This document shows positions 36,801 through 51,800 of a DNA stretch of 64,000 bases, piece by piece. Each line of letters opens with the position of its first letter. The stretch's first letter is position 1. Under the pieces are notes generated by a model. It searched no databases. It was not told where the DNA came from and was given only the letters and a program-made list of their open reading frames with translations. This DNA comes from Patella vulgata (lineage: Eukaryota; Mollusca; Gastropoda; Patellidae): assembly GCF_932274485.2 (NCBI RefSeq), contig NC_065886.2, forward strand, positions 31,235,501 to 31,299,500, in the 5' to 3' direction. A program made the position numbers and the translations under genes.

Positions 36801-39800
36801 TCAGTTAGACCATCTTTCAACTCAGACATCTTGGGTAGACAATCTATCATCTCGGTTAGACAATGACGTGCACGTAAAAGAACCCTTGCTCAGATAGAAA
36901 ATGGCGTGCACATAAAAGAGCCATGGCCCGGTAAACATCTCCGATAGACAATGGTGTGCACATAGAATTTGATATAAGAGCAGGCCGTAGCGCCACTGTC
37001 CTCAAAAATTTTCCCTCACAGATGCCATATGCCCAACTCCATTAGCCCAGTCGGTACAGAAAAGTAGGACATAAACCCTATTTTTTTTATATTACAGGTA
37101 TTAGAAATGTTTTCAAGTGAGGGAGATTTACACCTGGAATTACCGTCAGGTGAAAAAGAGGCTGGAAAAGAACTATGGGTAAGGATGTTAAATTGAAGCA
37201 CTCTATAACACTACAACTCTCTAAAAGGAATGTCCCAACCATTTCCTCCATACAACAAATGAATTATTGAAATAAAGATTGAACCATATATCTTAGTCCC
37301 GAAATGCCTTAGTTTGTATTGAGTGGACTTGGGATGTGAAACCCTATTTCTCTCTATCAGTAATATGGAAGTTAAATCTCGCAACATGATTACTATTTTT
37401 AGTGCCATACTTGTACTTTAAACTATAAAATACTCATCAGTATCAAATCTAGTTGAAAAGACCAGATCATTTAATACGTATAGAGTCTATTGATCAGATT
37501 TTGCTTAGAAACTGTTTATTTGTAAACATAACATAAACTATTATATAGGTCTATAGATAGAACACACTATGCTCCACATGTTGCATGTACCATGATAAAA
37601 ACAGACCTATGGCTGTCACTTGTTATTTAATTATATCATCTTTATCAAAACGTTTAATCATAATATAAATTTTATTGCGACATTTAGGTGCAAGTAAAGA
37701 TATAATGTACATGAATAATATAAATATCTACTGGGCAAAGACTGAATAAGAAAGCTTATTATTACTGCTACATATATTTGACGTACACGTCTGATAAAAT
37801 TGGGACAAATTCACACGATTTCCCCTTTTAAACAGGGAAGTATCGGGGCAGCTATTCATATATATACAACTGGCGGTAGTTTTTTCTTTGATGTCCATAG
37901 CAGTTATATCTCATAACAACCTGTCATGACATCATCATAGGTTGATATATTCGGTTCATATCAACCGCTGATGACGTCATGACAGGTTGATATTTCATAA
38001 CGCTTATGACGTCATCGCAGGTCGATATATTCGGCTCATATCAACCGGTTATGACTTACATGATCGAAATAATACAAAAAACACAGAAATAATTTTTTTA
38101 TTCTTTTGATAATTAAATATTGTTATGGTACAGTTTGTAGCATTCAGAACTGAAATAGACGGCGTACTTATCGGCATATTTAAATCGGTTATCCATATTC
38201 CATGTCTAAGATATCTTTCAGAATTTTATTTCCGTCCACATTTCGATTATTTCTCCACACACTCCAAGACTTGAAATTATTTATTGCCCAAGAGTTCCTT
38301 TGTAAAGTATTTTTGGGTACAAATTTTCTTCAGGCTTTGGATAGATCCTCATCGATATTTGTATCCATATCTTTTCCATATGGTGCTGAACGGAGGGCAT
38401 GACAAGGACAGCTGTCTAGTTCTTCGGATGAGACGGAAAACCGAGGTCCTGTGTATATATTGGAAAGCACGTAAAAGATCACCTGGCAGTTGGAATTCGA
38501 TATAAGAGTAGGCGATAGTGCCGCTGCCCGGGCAAAATTTCTATCATAGCACACTGTATGGCATATGCCCGTCTTCATTAGCCCAGTATAGGAGCAGAAC
38601 AGTAGGACGTTAAACCCCATTTCATTTCATTTATTACAGAGCGATGTTTCTACTATGTTTATCTAATCTTTTATCAAACAGTGATAAAATATAAAATATA
38701 ACGTGACAATATATACATATAAAAACCATTACTTAATACTGAAGATTTGATAAGAGAAGCCTACTTGAAACGTCGCTCAGTAAAAAGCAGTAATTGTATT
38801 CCATGGAATTGTGTCCTGTATATTCCAGTTCAATTACTAAATGCCATTGAAACAATTTATTTTTCAAAACATCAACGTTTATCATTTTGAAATCTACTTG
38901 AAATGAACAGATCCGTTTCATAGGTCTATTGATTAGATTAAAATACAATGACTCAAGTATCTACAATTTTTAAATTCATCAATTATTAAAGTATCTATCT
39001 GTCATTTGAGGGTTCAATTTCGCTCAATATTTACACATGTGATAAATTGAAAATTCCTCAACATTCGTCATCCACTTTAAACGACATAGAGGATATTGTC
39101 ATCGCAAGACAGTGTCACCTATGGTTTTTTTGGAATTAATTTGAGTACATTTTAGTGCGAATTTTGCCCTGGGAAATTTTGTACATTGCAAAAAATGCAA
39201 ATCATGCACACAGACGTTAAACTGTAATTAATTAAACTTTAATTAATACAAGTAAGTGAACGACCTCCCTAGAGATTAAAATGTCAATAAATTCTCATAT
39301 TGATGGTTTACATCTATGATATATATATATTTACATATACTACATGACCCCCTTTATTATAGCATCAATAAGTCTATGTGACCTAGAATAAAATTTTGTC
39401 ATCATGAATCAGTTTTTAATCATACTAGTTGTTGAATATGCATATTAATTTAGAAATTCTAACATATTAAAGATGCATTATGTAAGATTTCTATAAACAG
39501 CTGACAGTTCTCGCTATACATGTAATGGTTAAAAAATAGATAATGAAAAATGAATATATTGAAAAATTATTGGAAATTTCAGTCAAATTATTTTATTGTG
39601 AGTGAAGTTATGGCTGTTTGAAGAATAGTTTAATCTTGATTGTCATTACTACCATTGTTACAATAATAAACAAAGTCTTGATTATCCATTTTTTTTTATT
39701 AAATTATTAACTTGCGATTGTGTTTTAATCCGTTGAAAATCTCAAACATTTGATGGTCTAGAGTTGATTATCGACTTGTCATGTGAATAGATGTCTAATT

Positions 39801-42800
39801 AATGATTTATATAACATGAGACCAAAGAAATGAATTGCAATAGGCAGATTTAGCTTTTACATACTGAATCTTTAAGCTCTAGTATATACAATATCCTTGA
39901 ATAATACCCATTGTTTATCTGTGTATGATGTCACTACTGTAAACATAAGCCATTGTGGTAGCCAACTAATTTCAGAATAAGAGTTTTCAAATGTATTTGA
40001 GAAATGTTGAGGTTTATAAGATTCCATAAATTTGTAGATGACGACAACATAGAATGTTTTAACTCTGTGCATTGTCTGAGTGTGGTTGGTTTCTATCAAT
40101 GATCGGGAATAAAAATATTGCTTATTTAACAAAGACTGTACTGGTTGACTTTTATAAATTAATAACAAGATTGTTACTTTAACAAAGACTAGATGTGGTT
40201 GGTTTTATAAATTAATAACTTTAAGTAGATATTTAGATTAAAACATTGTTTATGTTATTTTTTTCTTGTAGGAGATTCAGCCTTTTGAAACAAAGTCAGT
40301 GATGCGAGCTAATTTTATAGCTCGGGTAGAGAATAATCATACAGCCTTTATTCGTATAAAAACAAGCGAAGAAAGTCAAGATAAATTATTAATATTACCT
40401 GTAGAAATAGAGGTGTCTTCAGGTAAACTTAATTAATGGCTCCAGTAGTCTCTAATAACCAGACAATGTAACTGGGAACTTAAAGAATGGCTCCAATAGC
40501 CTCAAATCACCAGATAATCTAACTGGGAACTGGGCATCAAGGGCTACTCATCTTGGTCTTCTTGTGGATGACGCTCTTTCAGATATCCAATTGGTCTTGG
40601 GTTTGATCCCAGGGTTACCCCTTGTCAGTGAATGAAGGGCCTGGAACAGTGTTTAGTCATTCAAATGGAAGGAAAATCCAGTGTCCCTTGGGGGGTTAGG
40701 TCCGAATGGTTAAGGTGTGTGCGTTGCTTCATAAGGTCTGTCATTGAGTCAAGTTGCGTGGTTTTGATTCTCTGGTTGTACGTGACAAGGAGTAGGGTTG
40801 CCTGTCCAACCTCATGGGTTTCTCCGCGTCCTCCGGTTTCCTATCATTGCTATAGATCCCTACCCGCAAGCAAATTATTGAAATGAAATTGAACCATATG
40901 TTAGTCCTTGTTTGTGTCAAGTGGACTTTAAACCTCATTTCTCTTTCCCTCTTTCCTCTTAACAAGGATGTTAATTAAGGTCCCATTTCTTTTCAACCTT
41001 CTACGATCTATTCTCTCTTTATATGCTGCTATATTACTGTAAAAATATCATTTAATGATTGAAATGAACTGTTGTGTTTATTCCCCCTTGTCCGTTTTCA
41101 TTAGACCAGTTGGTGCAGAAAAGTAGGACGTTAAGCGCCATTTCATTTCATATCCCCCAAATAATGTTAGTTTGAATTTGTTTACAGAACCTGGTATATA
41201 TTCACCTGTTGAAATGATAGATTTCGGAATTTTACGAACGTTTGATGAACCTAAATCTGTTAAACTCAGCTTATTAAATACTGGATCTTTACCAATACAT
41301 ATCAGTGTAAGTAACATTACATATTAGTGTAAGTAACAATACTTATCAGTGTAAGTAACAATACATATTAGTGTAAGTAACAAGTAACAATACACATCAA
41401 CATAGTCCCCATGTACAAATTGGCATGTATGGAAAAGAACCCTTGGCAGTAGGAATTCAATATAAGAGTAGGCTGTAGTGCTGCTCTCTGGGCAAAATTT
41501 CCCTTATAGCATGCCTTCATTAGTCCAGTTGGAGCAAACAGTAGTAGGTTAAACCACAGATAATGTGAGTAGAATCAAATGTTTTAGATCTCTGGAAATC
41601 TTGTTTGCTTGACACCTTTCGATATAGTTTGAAAAGTTTAGCAAAATTTAAATGTTGAAGATTTGTAATAAAATATTTTTTATGTTTTTTTTTTACAGAG
41701 TATAGTAGTATCTCCACCTAATGATGCTATCAGTATAGATTTTAGACCAAGTAAAATTCCACCAGATGATAAAAAACAAACTACTGTAGCTCATATCACT
41801 TATAAAGGTATGTCTCTAATATTCTACACCAAATTATTTATCACTAGCAGTTGACCCTGGGAGCACGGGTACAGTCATGAACCGGAAGTGGTAGCCATCG
41901 CCACCAAGCCTATGTTTTTCCCCAGTCCGCGCAACCCTTATACACCAAATTTAAGCCGTTGGACATTCCTAGTGGAGCTGCCAACCCTGAACAGACAAAC
42001 AAACAAACGACAGTCACAAATATTAGTATAGATTGAGTCATGTGGTGTGGTTTTGATCCCAAGCTTGTTTGTGACTGGAAAATCTGCCTTCCTCTTTCCA
42101 CAACTTATTGAAATGAAAGCGCATCATATGTTAGTCCCGGACAAAAAAAATCTCTCTTTCTCCTATTTTGGTTTATTTTTTTAATTAAATATTTAATAAT
42201 CATAATCAATTTGATTAAATTTTAATGTGGATTTAGCCTTGAAAAATTAAATATTGTCCAACAAAAATCTTGATTTTCTTTTATCCCCTATTTGTATTTG
42301 ATATATTTTGTGTTTATTACAGCTGTTAAAGCCTTACATCCCAGACAGTGGTCGGGAAAAATTATCATCAGATCCAAAAATAATCTACATAAATTAGTCT
42401 TGCCATACCAAGCTAATGTTTTACATGGGTATGTATGTTCAGATTCTAAAGAATATTTAATCTAAGAAAAGTTAAAAATCTGAATCTGTCCATAGTAGAA
42501 ACAAGTATAATCACCCGTGAACCAGCCATCTTTTAATTATGATGTTATATCTGTCAATCGATGCCCATATAAAACATTGAAATCCGTCAGTTGAAGTGCA
42601 TATCAAACATTGAAATCTGTCAATCTGTGCTCATATCAAACATTCAAATCCATCAATTGATGCTCATATCAAACATTCAAATCTGTTAATCGATACTCAT
42701 ATCTGTTAATGGATGTGCATGTTTCATTTTGTATTGTCCCAGAAATGTCAAGCCTGGTTGTCACTTGCCAGGGGTGAAGCGGACCAGGCATGGCAGCTGG

Positions 42801-45800
42801 AATTTGATGATGTGTAGGCAGAAATGTTGCTGGCCACCAAGAATTTCTCCCCCTTACATTGCACTCTCAATCATTGTCCATTGACATAGAGAATGCCAAG
42901 GGGGGCTAGGGGGCTAGATGACCAAATGGTCTCTCATTGAGACAAGCGACATGGTTCCAATTCCCGCTTGTACATGACCAGGGGTTGAGTTGCCTGTCCA
43001 ATCTCGTGGGTTTTCCCGGGTTCCACCAGTTTCCTCCCACTGCTAAAGTCCCCTACATGCAAGCGAATTATTTAAATTAAATTGAACCTTATGAGAGGTT
43101 CAACTTCATTCCATGTTTTATCTTCCAATAATTTTAATATATTTTTTATTTTGTTTCAGGTCGATGGTGTATAATGTTAACATGACATATTTCTTCAGTC
43201 TAAAACATATACATAATGTCAGCAGACCTCTCGCTTTTACCAATACTTTTAACTTTTCACTCGTAATATATAACGTCAGTCTCCCTCTGTCAGCAGCACC
43301 TTATTTCTCGGTAAGTTATTAACCACAATGCATATTTACTAAAATACACTGGTTTATAGCTGGTCTCCAAGACAGTGGTCTTGACTATAGCACTATATTA
43401 TAGGACTTTACTATATCACTGTTGTTGGTATCCACTCGTGTTATAGCGAGTACCCTATACAATTTAAAAATGAAGAGTTTGGATCTAAATTGCATAGGGT
43501 TTACTCCATTGTCAGCTCAGAACGAGTAACACAGAATCAAATCTAGTCACTGTTCTGCCAGTCGCTAAAACATAGCATGGTGTGAGCATAAACTTGAAGT
43601 AATCAAATGTTTGACCTATGGTAATATTGATCGATATAGTATATTCTGTTGACACAGATCTGCTTGCCTGAAATTCTTTTAAGGAATTGAAGAAATCAAT
43701 TCCAGAATGTGTTCTGTCAATTAACCTGTAAAATATAGTATATAATTCAGAAATAAATTTGATACGCTGGATAAAGATCACAAAAATATTTAATTTTAAA
43801 TGGATAAAATTTTTTTTTTCTTCAGATTTTAAATTTTAGTGATCCTATGATTATTTTACCACAACAGACAGCCATACCATTTATAGTAATGTTTCATCCA
43901 AACGCTACACAGCTTCATTTTAATACAGTCCTTACACTACATACTAATACATCCGTCTTTCATATTCCATTAATTGTCTATAATGGACTCTTCAAGGTAA
44001 ATGAAATTCATATTTTCTTTAAAGATACATTATGTAAGATTTAGATAAAGAGGTGACCGTTGTTGCTATAAAAGTTCCAAAATAGAATATGTGAATATAC
44101 TGAAAATTTCATTTAAATTACTTTATTCAGACCGAACTAGCCACAGTACTTGACAATCGAGTCAACTGTAGTCGTTGATTATGGGATTGTCATGTGACAA
44201 AAATGTCTAAATAATAATTTATATAACATTTGAAGCCTAAATAAAAAACCTGTAATAGGCAGATTTAACTCTTGCATGCTGCATATTTAATAAACCATAA
44301 CCTTTGAGCACTTGAACCGCTCAAAACTACTGCTCATTTCAGTTGCTGTGAACTATTTTAGGACCATGTAGGGAGCAATAGTTGGACACTCATGATCAAG
44401 GAAGAGTAGTTTGGGACACTCATGATCAAGGAAGAGTAGTTTGGACACTCATGATCAAAGAAGAGTAGTTTGGACACTCATGATAAAGGGAGAATAGTTT
44501 GGACACTCATGAGAGACTAGTTTTGTGCACTTTCCTCGAGCTGGAAGTGACAATGATTAGGGTTGTCTGTCTGACCCTACGGTTACCATAAGTTTCTAAA
44601 GACCCCTACATGCAAGTGAATTATTAAAATAGAATTGAATCATATCTTAGTCCAGAAATGGCCTAGTTTGTGTCGAGTGGATATTAAACCCCATTTCTCT
44701 CTCTCTCTCTCTCTTTGTAACTAAATGTACGGAACCTTATTTTTTATATTTCATGTTTCAGGTGATTCATCATCGACCAGAGAAGTTCAAAGGTCAATTA
44801 GATTTTGGTACTATGGGAGTCGGGGAATCACGTAGTATGACTTTTACAGTTAGAAATGATAATCCTGTAGAAGTAAGTCAAATAATATTGAAATCTTTTA
44901 TGGTCTAAAGTATAAGAGTTTTGTACTGCACCAGGTAAATATAATCTAGCCGTGATGGCTCAGTGAATAATATTCTATCTTGCTAACCAGGAGGTATCAG
45001 GTTTTGCTCCCATAGTTGATCGAGAAAGCTCCCCAGGATTTTCCAGTGGGATTTCCCCTTGTCAGTGGTGAAGGATAGAGAACTTAACAATTGGAATCCA
45101 AAATAAGATTAGGCTGTTGTGTCGCTGTCTGGTCAAAGTGTCCCTCATAACACAATGTATGGTGTAAACCTGGGTTCCATTAGCTCAGTCGGTGCAGAAA
45201 AGTAGGACGTTAAACCCTGTTTCATTTCATTTTATTTCTATATCAAGTTATATTGGGTGAATATACATCTAATATGAAACAGACTATAATTTTATTCTAA
45301 TGTTTATTTATCAGGTTATACTGGGTGAATATACATCTAATATGAAACAGACTAAAGTACGTATATTAGGTATCGAGAAGGGAAATGGTACAACTTTAAC
45401 AAGAATACACAATCAATCAGAAATAGATACAGACCCTGTAAGTTATCTCCCCTTTAAAGTAACGCAATCAGAAATAGATATAGACCCTATAAGTTAATAT
45501 TATATCTATTTATCTTATTGTCTTTATGGTTCTGATTTTCTACACTACTTAAGAAGTAAGCTTTGTACATTTCCTTGCTTTTCCATTGATACATAACTAA
45601 AAACATGACACAACCATAAAACTTGTTTGATGTTAAAGATGCATTATGTAAGAGCTTAATCTGCTTCAAATATTATAGAAATTATTAATTAGACATTTCT
45701 TAACATGACACGCCCATAATCGGTTGTGAAGACCATTGGATGATTGTGATTTTGGACAGACTGAAACAAGGTCGCTATTTGATAATGGATAATCAAGACT

Positions 45801-48800
45801 TTTTTTTATTATTGTAACAATGGTAGCAATGAAAATAGGGACTACACTATTCTACAGACAGACATAACTTTGCTCAGAATAAAGTAATTTGACAGAAATT
45901 TTCAATATATTCATTTTTCATTATCTATTGAAAATATTATAGCAAGAATGACCAGCTCTTTCTAATGCACCTTTAGGTAACATTGATTCTTAAAAAAGGT
46001 GTTAGATGGATTTTCCACCCTTTTTTCATCCCATGTCAGTAGTACATCATGGGGCACCTAGCATGGATAAATATTTAGTCTTCCGGATGAGACAGAAAAC
46101 AAGATCCCATGTATACCATTGTCAACCAATCAAAGATCCCCTGAGAGTGGAAAATTGAAATAGGGAGTAGACAGTAGCACTGCTGTTGTAAAATTTCGAT
46201 AATGGCACTTAGCATGGTATATGCCCTTTGAAATCAGCTGGATTGATACAGAATAGGTTTAAATATTTTGTTTTGTTTTTTGTTATAGTTAACAATTAAA
46301 CCATATCATTACGCAGTATTCAGTGTGGATGTTATAGCGCCTAGTGAGGAAGGGGCGTACGCAGCAGAAGTTATGATTGTCACACAATTTCAAGTATGTA
46401 ATAATACTCTTATATATTGTAAATTAACTCTTTTATTAGTATTTTTAATTCATTTAATTCTTGCTATAACATCACATGTTTTTGGGGTTTTTTTTTGATT
46501 TCAAGAAAATTGAAAAAGTGTATTGTTTACTTTTTGGAAAAAATTATTCCTACCCTTTGACTGCCAAGTTCCTCAATGTTATGTAGCTTATTTTAGGCTT
46601 TTGGACTGGTCACTTGTGTTCTGGGCACCGCAACGTTGCTTTCTTGGTTTATCACCAATATTCCACACCTTGTGGTGCCAACAGTTGTTGACAAAATGTC
46701 TGGACGTAAACTAGTGAAGGTCACTGCTGGAGAACCAGACACTGCAGCGAGAAATCAGGCTGCTATTGTTTTATGGGTGAAGACAAGATTTAGATGACGT
46801 TTTTCTCTGACAGTTAAGTAGTATGTTTTTAACGTTTGCTTACAGACCAGAATTAAACTAATTATTTATATTTTTTTTTATCAGGATTTATTTATACCTA
46901 TGACTTTAAGAACAGCAGAAGGAAGTCTTTATGCCATTCCAGATAAATTTGTATTTGATAGAGTTTATCCTGTAAGTTTCTTTTTTTTTGACTATGTGTA
47001 ATTAGCTGTACCCCAGTCCCCACCCCCTATAATTTATATATTGCTGTTGACCCTGTCAGTTGCATAACCAACATGGCGGCAAGTAAGACGCACGGTAACC
47101 CGCTCCTCAAAAATGTTTGTTAAACATCCTGTGTAGCTCAATTTAGCAACGGATTATCAATAGGACGTGCATAGGATAACTAAATGAGGTAAATATTCTC
47201 CATATAAAGTTATAAACTTTTGTGATTTAACGATGACAGTGAAATTAATAAAACAAAAACAATGAGTGAAGACGAAGTGAAAAGTACTAACAAGCACTCA
47301 TCATCAAGGTTCAATTCAAATGGAAAAATGAACAGACACAGCGACTCCAGTCTTGCAAGTGAGTCGGAAGAAGTATGCAAAATTCCTCGTCTACAATCCC
47401 TAAACGAAGATGATCCAGAAAGCTGCTTTATTGACAAAAATGATATAAAACAAATGATTGATAACGCAGTGGAAAAAGGTATATCAGCCGCAATTACGCA
47501 ACTTGAACATGACTTTAAACAATTCATAAACAAACGATTGGTTGAAGTTGAACATCGTGTGACTGACATAGAAGCAGTCCACGATACAGTAGGACGAGAT
47601 ATAGATAATTTTGAAGAGCAAGTGTCTAACATCGAATCACATTTGAGTGAGGAATCTCAGAAAATAATATACTTAGAAAATAAACTGAACAATCTCGAAC
47701 AATACAGCAGAAAGTCACATTTAAGTATATTTGGTTTAAAAGAATCTGCAGATGAAAACTGTGTGGAAATGGTTAAATCACTTTTTAAAGATAAACTCAA
47801 CATCACAGATGAAATAAGTGTTGATGCAGCACACCGAGTTGGTCAAGTCAAGCAGGCAGACGACAAACCTCCGAAACACAGGGGTGTGATAGTAAGAATT
47901 GTTAGGTGAGATGATCGTCAAAAAGTTATCAAACATCGAAAACTTTTAAAACATTCTGGTATTTCGATAGCTGAAGATATGACTTACACTAATGTTAAAC
48001 TTCTGGAAGAGGTCCAATCGCACACTGAAGTTAGCACGGCAAGGTTTGCCAACGGCAAAATTTTTGCAGTTGATAAATCCGGTCTAAAAATTCGAATCCA
48101 GATGCACATGAATATAAGTGAAGAGATAAAGAGAATAAAACACAAATTAGCTAGAATCAAAAAATGATGATACAATCTTAATTCACAATATTACACCTCT
48201 AGTATAATGATAAAAAAATCATATACTATTAGTTGTTTCTACGTCCATCCTTTATTCGTAATGTTTAACATGATTTAATATCAATGTACCGAAAGTCTTC
48301 ATTGTGCCCCCATCCCACTTTTCTCATCTAGATTATCTATGTTTAAAAGAAAAACTGAGATTTGTTTACTTGTTTGTATAATGTAATCACGTTTAGTATA
48401 TAGCTAACACATCGCTCTTATATTAATCACTACTCACTACTGACTTAGTTTAACGAGCGCCTGTTTACATCTCTAAAAGGGCCAAACGGTTGATTATTCA
48501 TCAATTATCCTATCCACATTTTGGCTTACATGATCATTTTATACCATTCTTATCATCTTGATATATAGTATACTTGTTTCCTCTTATAAAAGGTTGCTTT
48601 TGAGCTCGTATGTATTCGTATTTTGAAATTTTGTTTCATATTGTTATTTATTTATTGTGTTTATCGTGTGTATGTACATTTCCGTATATATGTTATATTT
48701 TGCCGTACACTTAACACACCCTCTAGAAACTACCCATACTTATAAATCCATAATAGGAATAGAACCACACCCTTCCCCTTCCTTGATCAAAGTAACAGGG

Positions 48801-51800
48801 TGCATCCTAGACAAGTAGATCTAAACCCTATCTTTATTGAGAGAAGGGGGACGTGTGGGGTTCATATTAGATACTATAATATACTGGTTGATTTACTTAT
48901 ATATTTGCTTGTAATGTAATGAGATTCTTACTTTTAAAAATTTTCACCAGCTGTTTAGAAAAGATAGGAATTTCAGTGGGGGAGGAATTCTAGTGTATGT
49001 TGATAAGAAACTATCATGTAGACGAAGATCAGACTTAGAATTTAAGGACGCTGAAATAGTTTGGGTTGAAGTGAAGTTAAAACATGATATCATATTGGTA
49101 GCTACTGCTTATAGACCGCCAAACTCGTGCGTTGAATTTTGGTTATTTTTAGAATCATCAATAGAACTAGCTTATCAATTCTCAAAAAATGTAATCATAA
49201 TCGGGGATCTTAATTTTGATCTTTTAGGTCTAAAAAATGGTCAACTCTATGATTTGATGCTAACAAACAATCTGAAAAATATCATTTATGAACCAACTAG
49301 AGTTACCGCTTCAAAATCATCCTTGCTAGACGTGATTCTTATTCAAGACGAGATTAAGATATGTCTAAGTGAAACTATAGATATTGATAAGAACATATCA
49401 GACCATAAAGGTGTTGCTGCGGTTCTGGACTTGTTTTGAACGAGAAATTGTTTTATACAAGCTAGCAGACTATGAAAAGTTAAATAATCTTATTTCTGAT
49501 TTTAATTGGGACGAAGCGCTAACTCCTTTTGGCTTAAATAACACAATTGATATCTTCTATTCAATTCTTACGAAATTTACAAACGAATGTATTCCCAGGT
49601 AGAAAGTAATTATTGGACCTTCGGATAAACCCTGGTTTAATTCAAGTCTACGTAAGGAGATTCGGATTCGTGATCGTCTAAGGAAGCGGGCCATTCAAAC
49701 AAAATGACCTAGCCATTTAGTGAAATACAAATATCAACGTAATAAAGTTAATAATTATAAAAAAGTTTTAAAAACTGAGTACAATGACAGGTTGGTATCT
49801 GAATTGTCAAATCCAGAAGCGAGTCCCCAAGATTTTTGGAAACATATTAAACATTATATAGGTGAAAAGGTAGATTCTGATATACCACCATTAATATCAA
49901 GCAATACAGGCATTATTGCACATTAAGATTTCGATAAGGCCAAACTTTTAAATACATTCTTCGGTTCAGTTTCAAGCAATGTTGACAAAAAGGAATTTCC
50001 GTATTTGCCCAAACGAACAAACTCTATGTTTCACATGCCGGAAATTACCAATCAAGAGATTATTGATGTTATCCTAACCCTAAAAATAAAAAAGGCCCCA
50101 ATAAAATAAATAACTGTCTATTGAAAAATGTCGTTTCAACGATATTCTTACCCCTGAAACTATTATTTAACAAATCACTTAGTTCTAACACGTTCCCTAG
50201 TGCATGGAAAATTGCAAATGTTATGCCCATGTTTAAAAATGGGGACAGAGGTAACGTTTCAAATTATCGTCCCATATCCTTATTATCGTCAGTGAGCAAA
50301 ATCTTTGAAAAAATTGTTTTCAAACACATCTACAATTATTTTCATTCTAACAATCTATTAAATTGTCTTCAATCAGGCTTCAGAGCCAAACATTCCACTG
50401 TGCATCAGTTACTAGAAATCTACCAGGACGTGCTATCTTCTATAGACAAACGACAGTACTCATGTCACATATATTGTGACATCTCCAAAGTATTCGATCG
50501 GGTTAATCATTTAGGTTTACTCCACAAACTATCTGGGTATAGTATAAGTGACAAAATGATAGACTGGCTAAAAAATTATCTCACCGGTAGAAAACTAAGA
50601 GTCTTCATAAACAGTTACCTTTTGGATTATGCAACTTTGGCCTCCGGGGTACCCCTGGGATCTTTACTAGGTCCCTTCCTCTTTCTTGTTTATATGAACG
50701 ACATCCAGGATGTTTTAGATAATACCGCTAGACTCTTTGCCGATGACACGGTAATTGGGTGCAACAAAACAAACTTACCAGACCTCGAAAATTTACTCAA
50801 TTTAGACTTAAAAGATTGGTCAATTAAATTCAACCCCAATAAAACTAAGGTTGTAATTTTCACTAAAAAAAATTTTCAATCCCTCCAAATTTCAAATTCG
50901 GCGACAATCAACTCGATATCGTTCATTCTGGACTTCCAAAATTCTGTAGCCGAGCAGCGCTTTATTATGAATCTGGTTGGAACAGGCTCTCTGAACGCCA
51001 GAGTATAAGACGTCTTACCACCCTACATAAAATTTTAAACAATAACGCACCCCAATACTTACTAGATATTATTCATTCCTTTGAAAGCAATACACTTAGA
51101 TATAACTTAAGAAATAGTGATCATATTTCCCCACCCTTCTGTAGAACATCATTATATAAAAATTCGTTCTTTCCGTCAACAATTCGAGACTGGAACTTAT
51201 TGGATTCATCAACAAAGAAAATAGAAAATATCAAAGCTTTTAAAAAAAAATTGTCTGAGAGATTCGAGATAATAAAGGCTCCAAATTATTATGCGAGCAG
51301 TAATAGAAAATTGAGTATTTTACACACAAAACTTTGTCATGGGTGCAGTTCCCTTAACTCAGATCTGTTTCGGATAAATTTAATTGAAAATCCTAAATGT
51401 TCTTGTGGCGCGTCATCTGAAAACGCAAAGCACTATCTTATGGAATGTAACTTGTTTGATATCGAAATAATCAGCACCATAACCTTAAATATACTGACAT
51501 TAACATTAATGTCTTTAATCAAGTACAAAAATATATTAAGTCAACTGAAAGGTTCAATTGATAAGTATGCATAGTGTAGTTTCATTTTTTTTGTTTTTTT
51601 GTTTGTTTTGTTTTGTTGTTTTTTTTTGTTGTTGGTGTTGTTGTTGTTGTTTATTTTTGTGTACATAATACTACTTAATACTACTACTTTGTGAGTTTTT
51701 CCCCTTCCAACTTTCGATTTCGATTTTTTATTCGCAAGGGTGAATACTCATATTGAATTTCATAAGAAGATACTAAATCCCCCAGCGAGATTCTTTGGGC

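Larger units (their letters stand above)
37179..40271 (+). other. TMEM131 intron 8
   Basis: It holds a SINE-B piece, the second arm of the 30-kb inverted repeat (37385-37852), a TGACGTCA-bearing repeat (37905-38070), a SINE-A (38388-38631) and a TTAAAG MITE (39466-39880). 38950-39465 is AT-rich with nothing recognised. Confidence 0.6.

Noticed and set aside
47210-47632. 140-codon minus-strand frame
   Set aside because: Antisense shadow of LINE ORF1.
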